DNA of 64,000 bases from Pezicula radicicola (taxonomy: Eukaryota > Ascomycota > Leotiomycetes > Helotiales > Dermateaceae). Below the pieces are notes generated by a model. That model searched no databases and was not told where the DNA came from. It saw only the letters and a list, made by a program, of their open reading frames with translations. Shown piece after piece: positions 43,798-55,205 of this stretch. The first letter of the stretch is position 1. Every line of letters begins with the position of its first letter. Made by a program: the position numbers and the translations under genes. The stretch lies in NCBI GenBank assembly GCA_003008705.1, contig PDUO01000011.1, positions 1,261,237 to 1,325,236 on the forward strand, in the 5' to 3' direction.

Positions 43798-46700
43798 AAA
43801 GAGGGAGGGAGTATGGGGAGGATGGAGGAGAAAAGGAAGCAAGAAGAAGTTCGAGCGGAGGTCGCTCGCTTTCACTTCACACACACACTGGAGCTGGAAG
43901 AAGCACCAGTGCTTGCTGCCAATGCTTGCTCGAGAACCTTGAAGCGAGAGTTGCTGGGATTTGGGAGTACGGATAGTCCTTTCGTAGTCGGCCAGTGGAG
44001 AAGCAGACGGTGGAGCCTCGTTCGCAGCCCAGAGCAGCCTAGTTCCCTTTACGCTGCCCTTACTCTCCTCACGCAAAAAAGCGCGTTCTCCTCGCGGATT
44101 GGCTGCATCACGGACCTGGGTCCTGGGCCCCCCCCGTTGCTGTTCCTTCAGCACCTCAGCACTCTCGGGCACGCCAACAGCCCAGATATTACCAGGTCCG
44201 CTGGCGTAAGGCCTCCTTTCTCCTCCATGGATTTACGTTGGCACTGCATGCATAATAAACCATGTCGCTTGCAGAACAAGAAAAAGAAGGCACTCGACTG
44301 ATACATTTGACTGGGTGGAGATGCGCGACGACACGGAGATGGCTTGCCTTCAGCTACCCTATCATCACAATAACCTATGTAGGTCATCATTCTTCAATCA
44401 GCATACTGACCGAATAGCGTGCCCATTGGTAATAGGGACGCTTACGGTCTGATCCTGTATGATCCTGTAAGGTAGGTAGGTACAGCATCACGATAGGTAT
44501 CTTGCATCCGCCCGTCTGCTCTGTTGTGCATATGAGCACAGAAGTCTGGTAAGAAAGTAATCTTCAAAAGAATGGTACGCGTTTAGCTCGACCCCTTTCC
44601 CACAAACAAATAAACATGAGATTTGTGCTGATCATGCAACGGGCCATTAATCTCAAAGGGAGTTAAGAGACACGGCTGTTTCATTTGGGTAAGTCGTGCC
44701 TGAGTGCTGGCCGTGTATATCTTCATGCAAATTAAGGTAATAAATACATAAAACCCTCCCTGTTTCTCCCTGAGTGAGCCCTGAGCCGCAAGTCGGACCA
44801 GAGCTATCAGTTCGTACCCGTGGCCTGCTGCCGTATCAGCCAATCCAGGCACCCGACACGCGATCTTCTGAATCCCCGGAATTGCACCTCTTGGTTGAAC
44901 AACATGACTTGAGCGTCATTGTACTTGTACACACACATTATTTCCTCATTCAGTCCCATTGCTCTTCCTTCCCTCGTCATAGTGGAAATATACGTACATC
45001 CATTCATCCCCTCACCTTCAGTAGCACATCAAACCCTCGGCCCTCTGTCTGTTCAACAGCCGCGTCGCTTGGCATCCCACCATGATCCAGTCCACCGTAA
45101 GCCAATGGCGACGCTCCACCTCCTATTCCGTGAAACTTCCTGGTCCGTCGCCTTGTGAGTTTGACCTTGCCCTTCACCACTTTTGGCTCAAACCATAATA
45201 GCCGTGAGGCGTAGGTACAATAAGGGTACAGTGCTACTTTACCACTGTACTCCATACTTTGTCGTTGTGATGAGCACAGGCTAGCCCGACTCACGGACAG
45301 AGTCAATCCCTCAAGGGCCAACCTTCCACCGGCTTTCTCAATCAACACTTGACACGATGTCAGAACTTAGAAGCTCGAAGAACGGACGGACGACGCGGTC
45401 TGTCTGTGTGTGAATGATGAATCTAATATGGAGAAACGCGAACCAGACTCGTACACTCCATCCAGCACACGCATTTGCCTGCAAGCACTTTACAGTATGA
45501 GTCTTGAAGTTTAAGAATCTCGGCCCTTGCTCGTGCCATTCATTCACAAGTCGTCTCCAGCCACCGTTTTCCGTGTACCGTTGCCCCCACCCCACATTTT
45601 AAGGACGGTATCATAGGGAAAAGGAGGACCCAAGAGCAGCTCGACATGTACTGTATTTTCTGATGGTGCAGACCTTCCATTGCGAGATGATGTCGGTCTC
45701 GATCCATCAGCGCGTTGTTGTCCCTATCGAAGAGCAAGCAAACGGAAGATCTCCGAATTTGAAATTATCAAGGTCACGATATCTCATACGGAGATGCAGG
45801 CTCAAAGGAGAGGCTCTCTTGTCTTCCCCGACCCCTGGAGACGACCCGACGGTTCGGGTATGCAGTCACGTGAAGTTGCACAGCCACATGCACAGCATAG
45901 CATAACTCTTCTCCACAAAATCTCATCTTCTAGAATGAACAAGGCGTGTGGCTTTTGCATAAGGTTATTCTAGACGAGAGGACTTGCGTCATCCGTCGTC
46001 CCTTGGACCAATCTATGCAGAGCACAGCGAAAATGGCCAAAAATAAGTATATCCTCTGGCAAAAGTACATCATCATTTGTATTATTGGAATTAGAATGAA
46101 AAGACCGTTGGCACATCATGCAAATCTCCCCAATATCGATTTTGGTTGATGTATCTGTTCCGATGTATACTCGCCTCTGCTCTATACCTCCGGCTCATTT
46201 TGGGTAATCAAACGCGTGAGTGAGACGGAACACTCCCCTTTCCACGAGTTCACGAGTACGACGGGTATAACTCAGGGGTCCAATTTCCGCGTCCACCATT
46301 TCTGCGTATATTTGGATATGCGTAGGCCAATCTCTAATAATTCAGATCGCCAGAACAGCAGCAGGGTCTTCTGCCCGCAATTGGAAATCATCTCTCGGCA
46401 TCATTTCTAAGCAGATTTGAGATGATGGTTGGGGTTGCGCATTCTCGCGGGTACGCCATGCCATGTGTGGTTGCTTTTTGACCTTTTTTTTTTCCAATGG
46501 TCATCGGGGAAAATCAACAAGACAATAATGGCGAGGCCTCATGTTACACACAGAAACGCCCACGATGAGTAATTTTCGGTAGAAGTTAGAAGATGCAGCA
46601 ATGGATGCAGCACTTCAGATTAAGTTGCTGCAGTGGTACCTTACTTAGTACAGTACAGCATGATGTATCTCCACCTCTCCTTGAGTCGGTATGCAAGCAC

Positions 46701-47956
46701 TTTGTAACGGCATTTTCTCAGCCTCGCCGCCTCATCGCCGCGTCAAAAGCTTTTTCATCTAGCAGGAGTCAGAGTCAGGACACGCCGGCCATTGAGTGGA
46801 GGTATTTCGTAGGTACACGGAACAATTCAACAATTCCCCTCTACAGGCCCTCACCTGTGTGTCTTTTTTTTTTCCACATCTCCACAATTCACTTTGTTTC
46901 CAAAGCAACCCCATCCTACGCTGTACCTCCGTACCAACCAAAGGCCAAAAAAAAAAAAACTCTGATAGTCATGAAGTCAAACGGTCACCGTCATGTCAGA
47001 ATAGGTACGTAAATGGTCTCCTTTTCTCTGAGCGGATCTCAGCCTCATCAACTTACGTGGGGAGGGTAGGCCACGAATCAGACACGCGCGGTTGAAGCAG
47101 CTTAATTTATGCGGCCAATCAGCAGTATTCCTTTCTCCGACCTCCTTTTTTTCACACAGCAACGAGGCTAGGAAGGAGGGGCCGTGAAACGAAAGCATCA
47201 GTCAAGTAGTCAGTGTCTTGGTGCTTGTACATATTTTTCAATATTGTACGGCGTATCATACGAAAAGTAACGACCCCATTCCGAGCCGACTTCTCCTGCC
47301 TGTCTGCCTGTCAGATCCATTGCTTTGCGTTGCATTGCATTTGCATCATGATGGAGTACTACTGTACATGAAAATTTAGCATTTGACGAGAAACGTCTGC
47401 GAATGGATCTTTGTTTTGTCAGAGATTTCTTTGTAAGGAGGGGCTTTGCTTTTTCCGAAGCTGTGCAAATGCAATACGGTTGCGAGGACTAGCGACTTGC
47501 GAAATAATGGAAGCTTCATCACTCGATTCAAGATTCTAAGGTTAACGGAGTACGTCGAGGCCCCGAAAAGGCTAATACGAACAAATAGGACTAAGCTGAC
47601 ACGAACTGCAAAAGTCAGCCCAATACAACAAAATCATCATTGGTCAAAAGATACGTGATGTGTGATGTCCCTTGGACCCCGCGTTTTGTGCATTCTTGAC
47701 TTTGCTTGCAGTTGCAGTAGTAGCAGTAGTGGAAGGATGACGCGACGCGTATAAACTCTTGTCTAGTTTTGAACAAGAAAGGAAACTCTTGGGGGAGTTG
47801 AGCTATTACCTTTCCAATTATCAATTTCAACCATGAGGTTCACGGTAATGCATCTAAGGTATTATTAGGTATAACGAGAATACATGAACCACTTCCGAGG
47901 CACTCTCCCAAGGCTCAATGGTGATAACTTATAACTGACAGAGATCACGTTGGTCG

Positions 47957-47983
47957 CTCACATCTCACATCTCACATCTCACA
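47957..47983. repeat. Short (CTCACAT)n tandem repeat
   Basis: Between three and four head-to-tail copies of a 7-bp unit in noncoding DNA. No function suggested. Confidence 0.9.
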
Positions 47984-48391
47984 AGCCATTCGGGATGTAC
48001 GTATCATGACTTCGTGTGCCCCGACTAAAGGAAGATTCCATGACGGCTTCGGCGGGTGCAACACGGTGTCCCATCCGGAGTAAGGGGTCTCGGCTCTGCA
48101 AGAAGCATGCAAGCACTTAAAACTCAGCAATAGCGCGACTACTGATTGATGAACAAAGCGGATACTGGATATACATTTTGTAACCCTCGCGCGCAGTAGT
48201 GAAGCACAAGGGTTCACACTTACACACTTAAGCACAGCGAACGGCGGCTTAAAAAGCCTTGCGCGCACGGTGTGTTGTAATGGAAACCAGAAATCTACTT
48301 CGTCCTTGACTCAAGAAAGCCCGCTGTCCTGGGAACCACAAAACCACTTTAACTTTTTTTTGTCCTGTGCGTGTTGGAGGTCGCGAGATAT

Positions 48392-48469
48392 ACGCGTGAA
48401 CCATAGCAGACGCGTCGATATTGGAAACGATCAACAGTATGGCCTCAGAACTGGCTTGCTTTAACGCGT
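48392..48469. promoter_or_regulatory. Cluster of three MCB (ACGCGT) elements
   Basis: ACGCGT occurs at 48392-48397, 48410-48415 and 48464-48469, three copies in 78 bp. The MluI cell-cycle box binds MBF (Mbp1/Res-Swi6) to drive G1/S transcription in fungi. The cluster lies 180-260 bp upstream of a 160-codon ATG frame at 48650. Sites are certain; binding and target are inferred. Confidence 0.5.
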
Positions 48470-48649
48470 TTCGGGAAAGGGCCATGGCCGGCCAGGGCAA
48501 GACCGCAAGATTAAATCCAGCCTACCGGATATCCAAGCCAATCTCCTCACCCAATCGCGACTATTATGTTGGCTATTTTGATCTGGGGAACTTTTTGCTT
48601 GAAAGCACCAGATCACACGTTCAAACCTTGACCTTCCTGTCGACCAGCC

Positions 48650-49132
48650 ATGCTCTCTGAGGACTCGCTACCAAAGATTGAGTGGTGCCAGCATGCAAGA
48701 CAAAAGGATGCAGCAGTTTGGCAGAACAGGTTTATCTGGACCGAGAAAAAAAGTGATGATGAGGTTATATTCCCAGCTGACAGCCTGACAATCTCACAGG
48801 ACCCTGAAAATTTTCGAATTGCCGAATGCAGTCACTCTCGGTCAGCACACATGAGTATATCACACAATCTTAATGCTGCAAAGCATCCCAACGTGTTCAC
48901 CACAACCTCGCCGTTGCTCCTCAAGCTACCTGCCGATAGAACGAACCTAACGTCGTACTCTCAGCAATCACAAATGAATCTCAATCATATCAGGTCAAAG
49001 CGGTTACCAAAGCCAAGCCTCGAATGGTTCGATAATCAAAATGTCGATGATATCAGCTATTTTATCGTAGGCTTCAACATTGATTCTCCGCGTCGCAATA
49101 CAGTGAATACACGACAACATCACGAATCATGA
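48650..49132 (+). CDS. Candidate 160-aa protein downstream of an MCB cluster; unrecognised
   Basis: An intact frame from ATG 48650 to TGA 49132. The product is hydrophilic with a mixed composition (segments such as LPKIEWCQHARQKDAAVWQ and RLPKPSLEWFDNQNVDDISY), without low-complexity bias, and matches no family I know. Support for reality is its length in a region where other frames are mostly under 100 codons, and three ACGCGT boxes 180-260 bp upstream. Against it, no splice pattern or homology backs it. It could instead be noncoding leader of the candidate gene that starts at 49264. Confidence 0.3.
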   Translation: MLSEDSLPKIEWCQHARQKDAAVWQNRFIWTEKKSDDEVIFPADSLTISQDPENFRIAECSHSRSAHMSISHNLNAAKHPNVFTTTSPLLLKLPADRTNLTSYSQQSQMNLNHIRSKRLPKPSLEWFDNQNVDDISYFIVGFNIDSPRRNTVNTRQHHES

Positions 49133-49263
49133 AGACAACTCTAAAACAGAAGAAAAAAGATAACAAAACTTCGACGACCAATAACCTTTAATAGCAGGCC
49201 TCCTTCAAAAACCCAACAACATCAACAAATCAAATCAACAATACCAATCATCTTCAACATTCA

Positions 49264-50096
49264 ATGGCCGCAGATCCGACCACCACACCAGGTTACAGTC
49301 CTATGTACGATTTACCATTGCAACCTCTTACCCGTTGGATCATCTATAGCTTGCCATCACGCAAGATCAAAGAAAAGATCCCCACACACACCTCGGCTCC
49401 CCAAGTATCTTCAAAACACCAACCACCGTCGAGCTACTGCCCTACTCCACACCAACCACAAACACGGAACTATCGCGTCGTCCCAAATCATTCAAGCTCG
49501 ATAAGTACCCTACATATATACCTTGTGGATAATACAGCTTTCCTACCTACCGTAGACCCTCATCTCTTCTTACTCAAGCATTGACATTTAATAGTAGACG
49601 TTACTAAATCACCTCAGCTACCATGTAATTGCGGGGTGGATTGAAGGATAACGATACCAAAAGTAGAAGGTCTCTCGTGCCGTCACCGAGCCGATTTGCC
49701 GCTCATTTCAACACAACTCAAGGCTCAAATCAATCTCCAGATTCCAATTCAAGAAACCAAAAACGGAGGTAAGAGAAGAACATAAGATTTCAAGTAAATG
49801 GATAAACATGCAGGTCAATCTTAGGAGGACCTGCATACAAAGGTACAAAAATCCGGATCTTCAAGTACATTAATCAAGGTTTCCGCTACAGATGTGGAGG
49901 AGTCGAGGTCTCGGAGCTTGAACCTTCCCTTAAATTTACTTTCTCAGATACCCTATCAAAGAAAGGAAAGACAAGATCCAAATACAAGGTTTTTATCAGT
50001 GAGCGCTTCCAAATACGCCTAAATGATTTCCAGCGAAACAAATTCTTCTCTTTTATCATTCCGCCCTGTACAGTTTCGAGTACAATGCTTTACTAA
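49264..50096 (+). CDS. Candidate multi-exon gene of unknown function; model incomplete
   Basis: An A/C-rich leader precedes ATG 49264, which opens a frame that could leave through a donor at about 49,508 (ATAA|GTACCC). A second coding stretch, about 49,646-49,768 (ending TKNG|GTAAGA), joins through a TCTTAG acceptor at 49,824 to a 272-bp exon, 49825-50096. That exon reads PAYKGTKIRIFKYINQGF, then SELEPSLKFTFSDTLSKK. The first junction is unresolved. Past 50,030 all three frames stay open for 60 or more bases, and a good intron (GTACGT..TTGCAG, about 50,099-50,160) would favour a different frame, so the 3' end may run to about 50,205. No family recognised. The central junction is convincing; the rest is guesswork. 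Confidence 0.33.
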
Positions 50097-51437
50097 GGTA
50101 CGTGGGGGGAAACAAAAACTGGCTGGTCTTTATAACACTACCAAATACTCACGTTATTGCAGTCGCAACGAAAGAGACACCACAATACCTACGGCCTTGA
50201 AATTTTAACAGATAATAGATCTTGGTAACTTTAAATGCAGCTTTTGTGTGTTACGCCTCTATTTTGTTCGATAACTGCAACCTGAAGTTGATGAAATTAT
50301 TCTCGCTTGCTAAAATTCGGCGAACTTTTTTTTTCCGCCGCGTACAAGGTACGTACGCATCACAACAATCCAGATTCCAGCTTTCGCTTTACACTTAACC
50401 TTGGTTATTTCCATTACACCTTCAAGGCTCAAAATCACGAATCACGAATATCAAGAACTAGAACGTGTTAAAAAGACGCGTCGGTTGGACTAATAGCTAG
50501 CTAGCTCGCCAGCTGTTAATGTGGCTGGACTAATGCTGGGAATGTATGCATGTGAAAGCGTGGCGTACTCCATACAAAGAACAAGGTTACGAGCTTTCCT
50601 TATGAGTACTAGTTGCGTGAGTAAGCCACCACAAGCCACACCTTTTACTCCCTCAGCCCGCCCGCTTCTGCGTCCACCTCCGCTCCGGCTTTGTAACCCT
50701 AAACGCCCCATTTCATCTCTTCTCATTCATCGAATCACCAAAGAGCTGCTAAGGGAAGAAAACGAATGACTATTTCCGAGCCGTTGATGCATAAACGAGT
50801 TAATGTTGAACTGAAGTCATTCGTCCTGATTCTTCGTTTTCTTATATTTCAGCGCTTATAAAGCATCTGGAAATAGAAATAGACGCGTCTGTCGATTCTG
50901 ATTTGTATGGTTTAAATTTGGTGTTTAAGGATAGAGGTGAAAGGATGGAAAGAATTGTTCTTTTGTATTAGCTGTTTTTTTTTTTTGCTTTAGTTTGTAT
51001 GTACAGTATGTATGCAGGTTATTGAATTATTGAATTCTGTTCCCAAATGATCAATGAATCTGATTTGAGTTTTATTTGATTTTGATTTTTTGACTTTGAT
51101 TTCATTTTGATTGATGTGTTGTACAAATTCTCATCTTACATAGGTCTCTAAGAGTATTGAGTCATTTTGTTTTTTATTGCACTATTTACTGTACTGTATC
51201 TTTTGAGTTTATAATTGTATCGTGTCTTTTTACTTTTACGACGGGAGTTAGGGCTACTACTGTATGGGGGATCTACGAAGGTGGAAATTGGGGAGTTGGG
51301 GAAGGATAATGCTATTTGAGGGTGGCGTTTATGTATTGTATAGTCTAAGTATTGTTTTTTTGGGGGGCTTATTACAAAGGTATAAAGGAGATGGCTAGGC
51401 GAAGAGCTCTCCTTCTGCTGTGTTATGATACGAAGTC
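50097..51437. other. Intergenic region with two further ACGCGT sites
   Basis: No supported gene. GACGCGTC palindromes occur at 50475-50482 and 50882-50889, matching the one at 48409-48416 base for base. The stretch 50.9-51.4 kb is T-rich. A TATAAA at about 51,379 lies some 55 bp before the small ORF at 51438. Confidence 0.5.
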
Positions 51438-51707
51438 ATGGCATTGAATCGCCACTCTTCTGAATGGGTAATAGCATATGTCAAAGTCATTACATTCACC
51501 ACTGTGAAAGCGTTTATCCTTGGATGGTATTACAATAGTTTTGTGCCTAATTTGTTGCTTGGTTTGTTGTATGGTTTGTGGTTCAAGGATGACGATGAAT
51601 TGGGATGGGCCACTAGGGCGGCCACGTGCATGTTGATGTCTGTTGTGTTATATATGCTGTGCTGTACTGCACTGTGGCCGTTTTATAGTATTGTGATGAT
51701 CGGGTGA
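51438..51707 (+). CDS. Candidate 89-aa small membrane protein
   Basis: An intact frame from ATG 51438 (context GTCATGG) to TGA 51707. Two hydrophobic stretches are visible, about residues 15-48 (FTTVKAFILGWYYNSF, then LLLGLLYGLW) and 60-88 (MLMSVVLYMLCC), separated by an acidic KDDDELG loop, which suggests two or three membrane helices. A TATAAA box lies about 55 bp upstream. No family recognised. T-rich DNA tends to produce hydrophobic frames by chance, so this is weak. Confidence 0.3.
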   Translation: MALNRHSSEWVIAYVKVITFTTVKAFILGWYYNSFVPNLLLGLLYGLWFKDDDELGWATRAATCMLMSVVLYMLCCTALWPFYSIVMIG

Positions 51708-54481
51708 TGTTACATGTTGGGTAGATGGCTATGTGCATATCCTCCTGCCGGGAGATAGACAAGCGAAGCAAAGGAAGGAAGGTATGGTGGATGCTGGGTA
51801 TTATATTTGGTGAGTGCTGTATATATAGAGAGCTAAGTATACACTGAATACATCTTTTTTTCCGGTTTTTAATTCAGCTATCCAATTACAAGATCCCACT
51901 TCTCCCAAAAGGCTATTCATTAATTCATCGCAAACTTACTATTTGAAAACAACAGCCACAACCAACAACAACTTAGTAACACAAAACCAGGTTTTCAAAC
52001 TTCCAATGTCCCATTATGTCATATACCTAATCATCTGCATCTCTGACAGATAACGCAGGCGGTGCGACTGTTACAATGCATTAATTATCTAGTTTTCAAG
52101 ATCTCAGATCTGAAATCGAGATTAAGCAAGCAAAGACAATCATTATCGGGTACTTGCATTGTGGTATACAGATAGGTACATTGCAGATGCTGGCATTGAT
52201 TGGTTGCCAAACAGTACTGTGATAATGGGTTTAAACGTTTGGTAGGTGTGTGTTTGTGTTTTAGAGGTTGATTTCGTTTGTTGATCTGATTGTTTGATTT
52301 TCTTTTGTGAGGGGTAGGAGGGTTGGTGCTTGGTTGATGGTGTGTTTGGATGATATTTTCGGACTGAGGGTTTTGGGCTGGAGGGATGGAGGGATGGATG
52401 GAGGTAAGTGACTGTGAAAGAGGATATGGTTTTGGTGGTTGAGCGGAGTCGAGTTTGGAGGTTAGGGGGTTGGGTTGGTTGTGTTAAGACAACGCTAACA
52501 AATTTCCTCCCCTATTCAAAGTCACTATCTTCTAATACATCCTATTATCACAATTGCTAACGGAACTAAAAGGCCTACTAGTCATGGGGAGGATGTTTCT
52601 TATTTCCCTTTGTAAACCAATCTTGTTACAGAACAATACTACTTCCTATAGTTAATTCCGAAATTCCTTGTAAGGTAATCCAGAGACTTTCTAGATTGTC
52701 TCCGCGAATAAACGGAATTTTTATCAAGTAGAAATTTATTATTATTATTTAGGAATTTACATTTAATGCTTATAACTTAAGAAAATAACTCCCATACTAA
52801 ATTTCTGTAGTTAGGGTTATAATATCAAACTACTTATCTCCTAATCTAGCCATTGGCCAGGTGTTGTGCCGGATTTGCTCTTGGCTTGAGGTTAGCTCTT
52901 GTGTTGTGAAATTTGTTTAGGAGCCTAGCGACATTAGTTAGGTGTTAATAAAAAGTAGAAGCTGTAGATCGGTTTAGTTAACAATAACATGATTATCCTT
53001 GCATCAATTAAGTCCCTAACAAGCACACCATCAGGATTTGTACGAGATATCTGCGACTGCTTGCAAGCAATTTCTACAGAGTGCTACGAGGTACATTTGT
53101 TGACGCACTGCTAGGGGTCCTAGTAAACGTAGCTGATTTGGGATCTAGAATCATGCCACTAGCCCGAGTACTGCCTTCTATGAAATGGAATGAGTAGAGT
53201 TAAGTACTGTTGTCAAACCACTTATTGCTGTTAATAATTACTGGTAAGAATACGTTGAGAGAGAAGTCAACTTTATTCTCCTTATGAAAGGACACTTAGC
53301 TTTACATATGAACATGTTTACAAGGGAAGCAGCGTGCTAAATTGACGGCAAAATCTTATGTTGGCACTTATGAGATAGAGCTGAAAGCGTGGTTGCTGTC
53401 AATATGCAGATAGTTGTTGGATTGGAAGAAATGAAATCGACCTTACTATATACTTTAGTGAAAAGATGTCAAGTCTATTAAAATTAGCTAAGATTGGCTC
53501 TTAATTTATATTCTATTTCAGAGCTAACTATGATTTGTATTGAAAAGGCCACCGTGAACTGATAGGAATTAATTTGTTGGAAGAAAATTGAATATATTGG
53601 GACTGCACTTAATTCAGGTGGAATTTCAATGCTTGAACGTAGCTATTGCTTGATCATAGGATAGTAGCAGCGCAGCTAAGTTGGGCAAAATCCGAAATAT
53701 CCTTAGGTGAATGTAAATGGTCTTTGTTTACTTTGCTAGCTTGCATTGCTGAGTAAGCGAGATTTAAAAGTTTTGCTCCGGAGGCTATACTTATATTGAA
53801 ATATAGAGATCAAACATTACCAACATGAATCTACAGTATGGCCTAAAGGTTTAGCAGTCCCCAAAGTTGGCCATGCATATCTAAAGTAGCTGAAAATCAC
53901 ATAGTGGTTTGGGTCCCCTATCTTGTAGTGTATCTCCAATTCTGGAGGGGGTAGGTGCCGGTGCGCCCTTCGGGGTTCTATCGGGTCCGATTGTTTTGCC
54001 ATTTGGATTTATTTTCTATTCTTTTTTTGCAGCCGGTTGGTCTTTTTGAGGCACTTGGGTGTTGTTCTGTCGAAAATTTAAGCGAGTTAAGCGAAACCCC
54101 TTTATTTTCTGGAGCAAGCATATTATCCGGACCTAAAGTATACATTGATATTGAGTTCAGCGGTACTGCCTATAAAGTTACCCTAAATTGTGAGCATTTG
54201 AGAGGAATGAAATGTGTGTAATATTTACTCTATGAAATAAAAACTAAAAAATTTCTGTTGGGTACAATAGAAGTAAATTCAGAGACAATAGGAGCACTCA
54301 AATTCTATCGTCGGATGAATTATTTTTGCTCTAGTAATACATATATATACTCTACTTAAACTTCAAAATTTCATCTTTTCTTTTTGCCGCACGCAACTTT
54401 TCAACTAGGGTACTTCTCCGTCTTCGTCTTCATCTCACCAAATCTCAATCACCAAACGCCAATCGCTAGCCACCATTCAAA
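51708..54481. other. Gene-poor, partly AT-rich interval
   Basis: 51.8-52.5 kb has GGATGGAGGGATGG-type G-rich repeats near 52,383-52,405. 52.5-53.8 kb is AT-rich and resembles mildly mutated old repeats, with no frame worth calling. The last 150 bp carry a pyrimidine-rich leader (TTCATCTTTTCTTTTTG, CTTCGTCTTCATCTC) before the SAP gene. Confidence 0.5.
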
Positions 54482-55205
54482 ATGCCTCGACCAGGAAAAT
54501 TTGTCGCCAATACCAGACAGAAGCGCGTACCTTGGGTACGCGAAATGGAACCAATTTTGGAGAAGAAGCCACTCGATGAGTTGAAGAAGATCTGTGGTCA
54601 ATTGGGCCTCAAGAAGAATGGAGATGAGAGAGTCTTGGCGGAGCGTGTGATTCAATGTAAGTATATCTTTTGAGTTATCCAGTTATCCTCAGTTACCCAG
54701 TTGTTTTGGATTACCTAGTTGTTCCTAGCTACCAAGTTGTTCTGGGCTACCCAGATATTTTCAGTTACTCAAACAGTAGAGCACTACCAGTTCTATGGTG
54801 CTCTAGCCAACTCTTATTTAGTGGTTGAGACATACTTCAATAAGGGAGACAGAAAGGCCTCTGGGCATCTCAAGGGAATTGTTGTTGCTTCTGCTCGTGG
54901 TCCTGCTCCTGATGTCACGGGTAAGCTGTTTCTTCATTTGGGTTACTCAAACCATTTTAGTAACTCACCCACGACTAGGCCAATTACTAGAGGTAGAAAA
55001 GATCCGCGTAACGCCTCATCACCTCCAGTGCCACGCCACCACCACCACCCTCGACACCTCTCACCTACCTCTCTTTGCGCCACGCCAAATGCCTCGCCCT
55101 CGTTCACCTGGCTGGCGTGAGCGATTGAGCTCAGTCACTGGCAACCCTGGACCCCGGGCTTTCGAAAGTGAAGATTTGAAGGGAATGGGCAAGGACGATA
55201 AGTAA
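54482..55205 (+). CDS. Small SAP-domain protein
   Basis: SAP modules bind DNA or RNA and occur in chromatin and RNA-processing proteins. Three exons, 54482-54656, 54822-54920 and 54979-55205, give 166 aa in frame. Residues about 25-60 carry the SAP helix-turn-helix pattern (KPLDELKKICGQLGLKKNG, then VLAERVIQL). Then NKGDRKASGHLKGIVVA, and a Pro/Arg-rich tail ending PRAFESEDLKGMGKDDK. Intron 1 (165 bp, GTAAGT..TTTAG) is mostly a minisatellite. Intron 2 (GTAAGC..ACTAG) could also end 12 bp later at a second CTAG without changing frame. The start is in a good context after a pyrimidine-rich leader. The SAP call is good; the C-terminal exon is moderately sure. Confidence 0.72.
54670..54775. repeat. 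Intronic minisatellite in the SAP gene
   Basis: About five imperfect copies of an 18-21 bp unit of the form (G/C)TTACC(C/T)AGTTGTTCTGG fill most of intron 1. Copies differ by one to four bases, so the array is not recent. Confidence 0.75.

Larger units (their letters stand above)
42356..48649. other. 6.3-kb region upstream of the cyclin, no supported gene
   Basis: The first 2 kb is probably cyclin promoter and leader: it is purine/pyrimidine biased with microsatellites. A 299-codon minus-strand frame (43273-44172) contains no ATG and is not accepted as coding. Between 44.3 and 48.6 kb frames are short, and homopolymer T/A runs occur near 46,485, 46,865 and 46,950. ACGCGT occurs at 43426, 44577, 46212, 47745, 48392, 48410 and 48464. 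A (CTCACAT)n repeat lies at about 47,957-47,983. Long G1-cyclin leaders or noncoding transcripts are possible but unseen. Confidence 0.45.

Noticed and set aside
43273..44172. 299-codon open frame on the minus strand upstream of the cyclin
   Set aside because: It starts at GTG and contains no ATG. Composition is driven by AAAG and AG microsatellites. Better read as cyclin promoter or leader.
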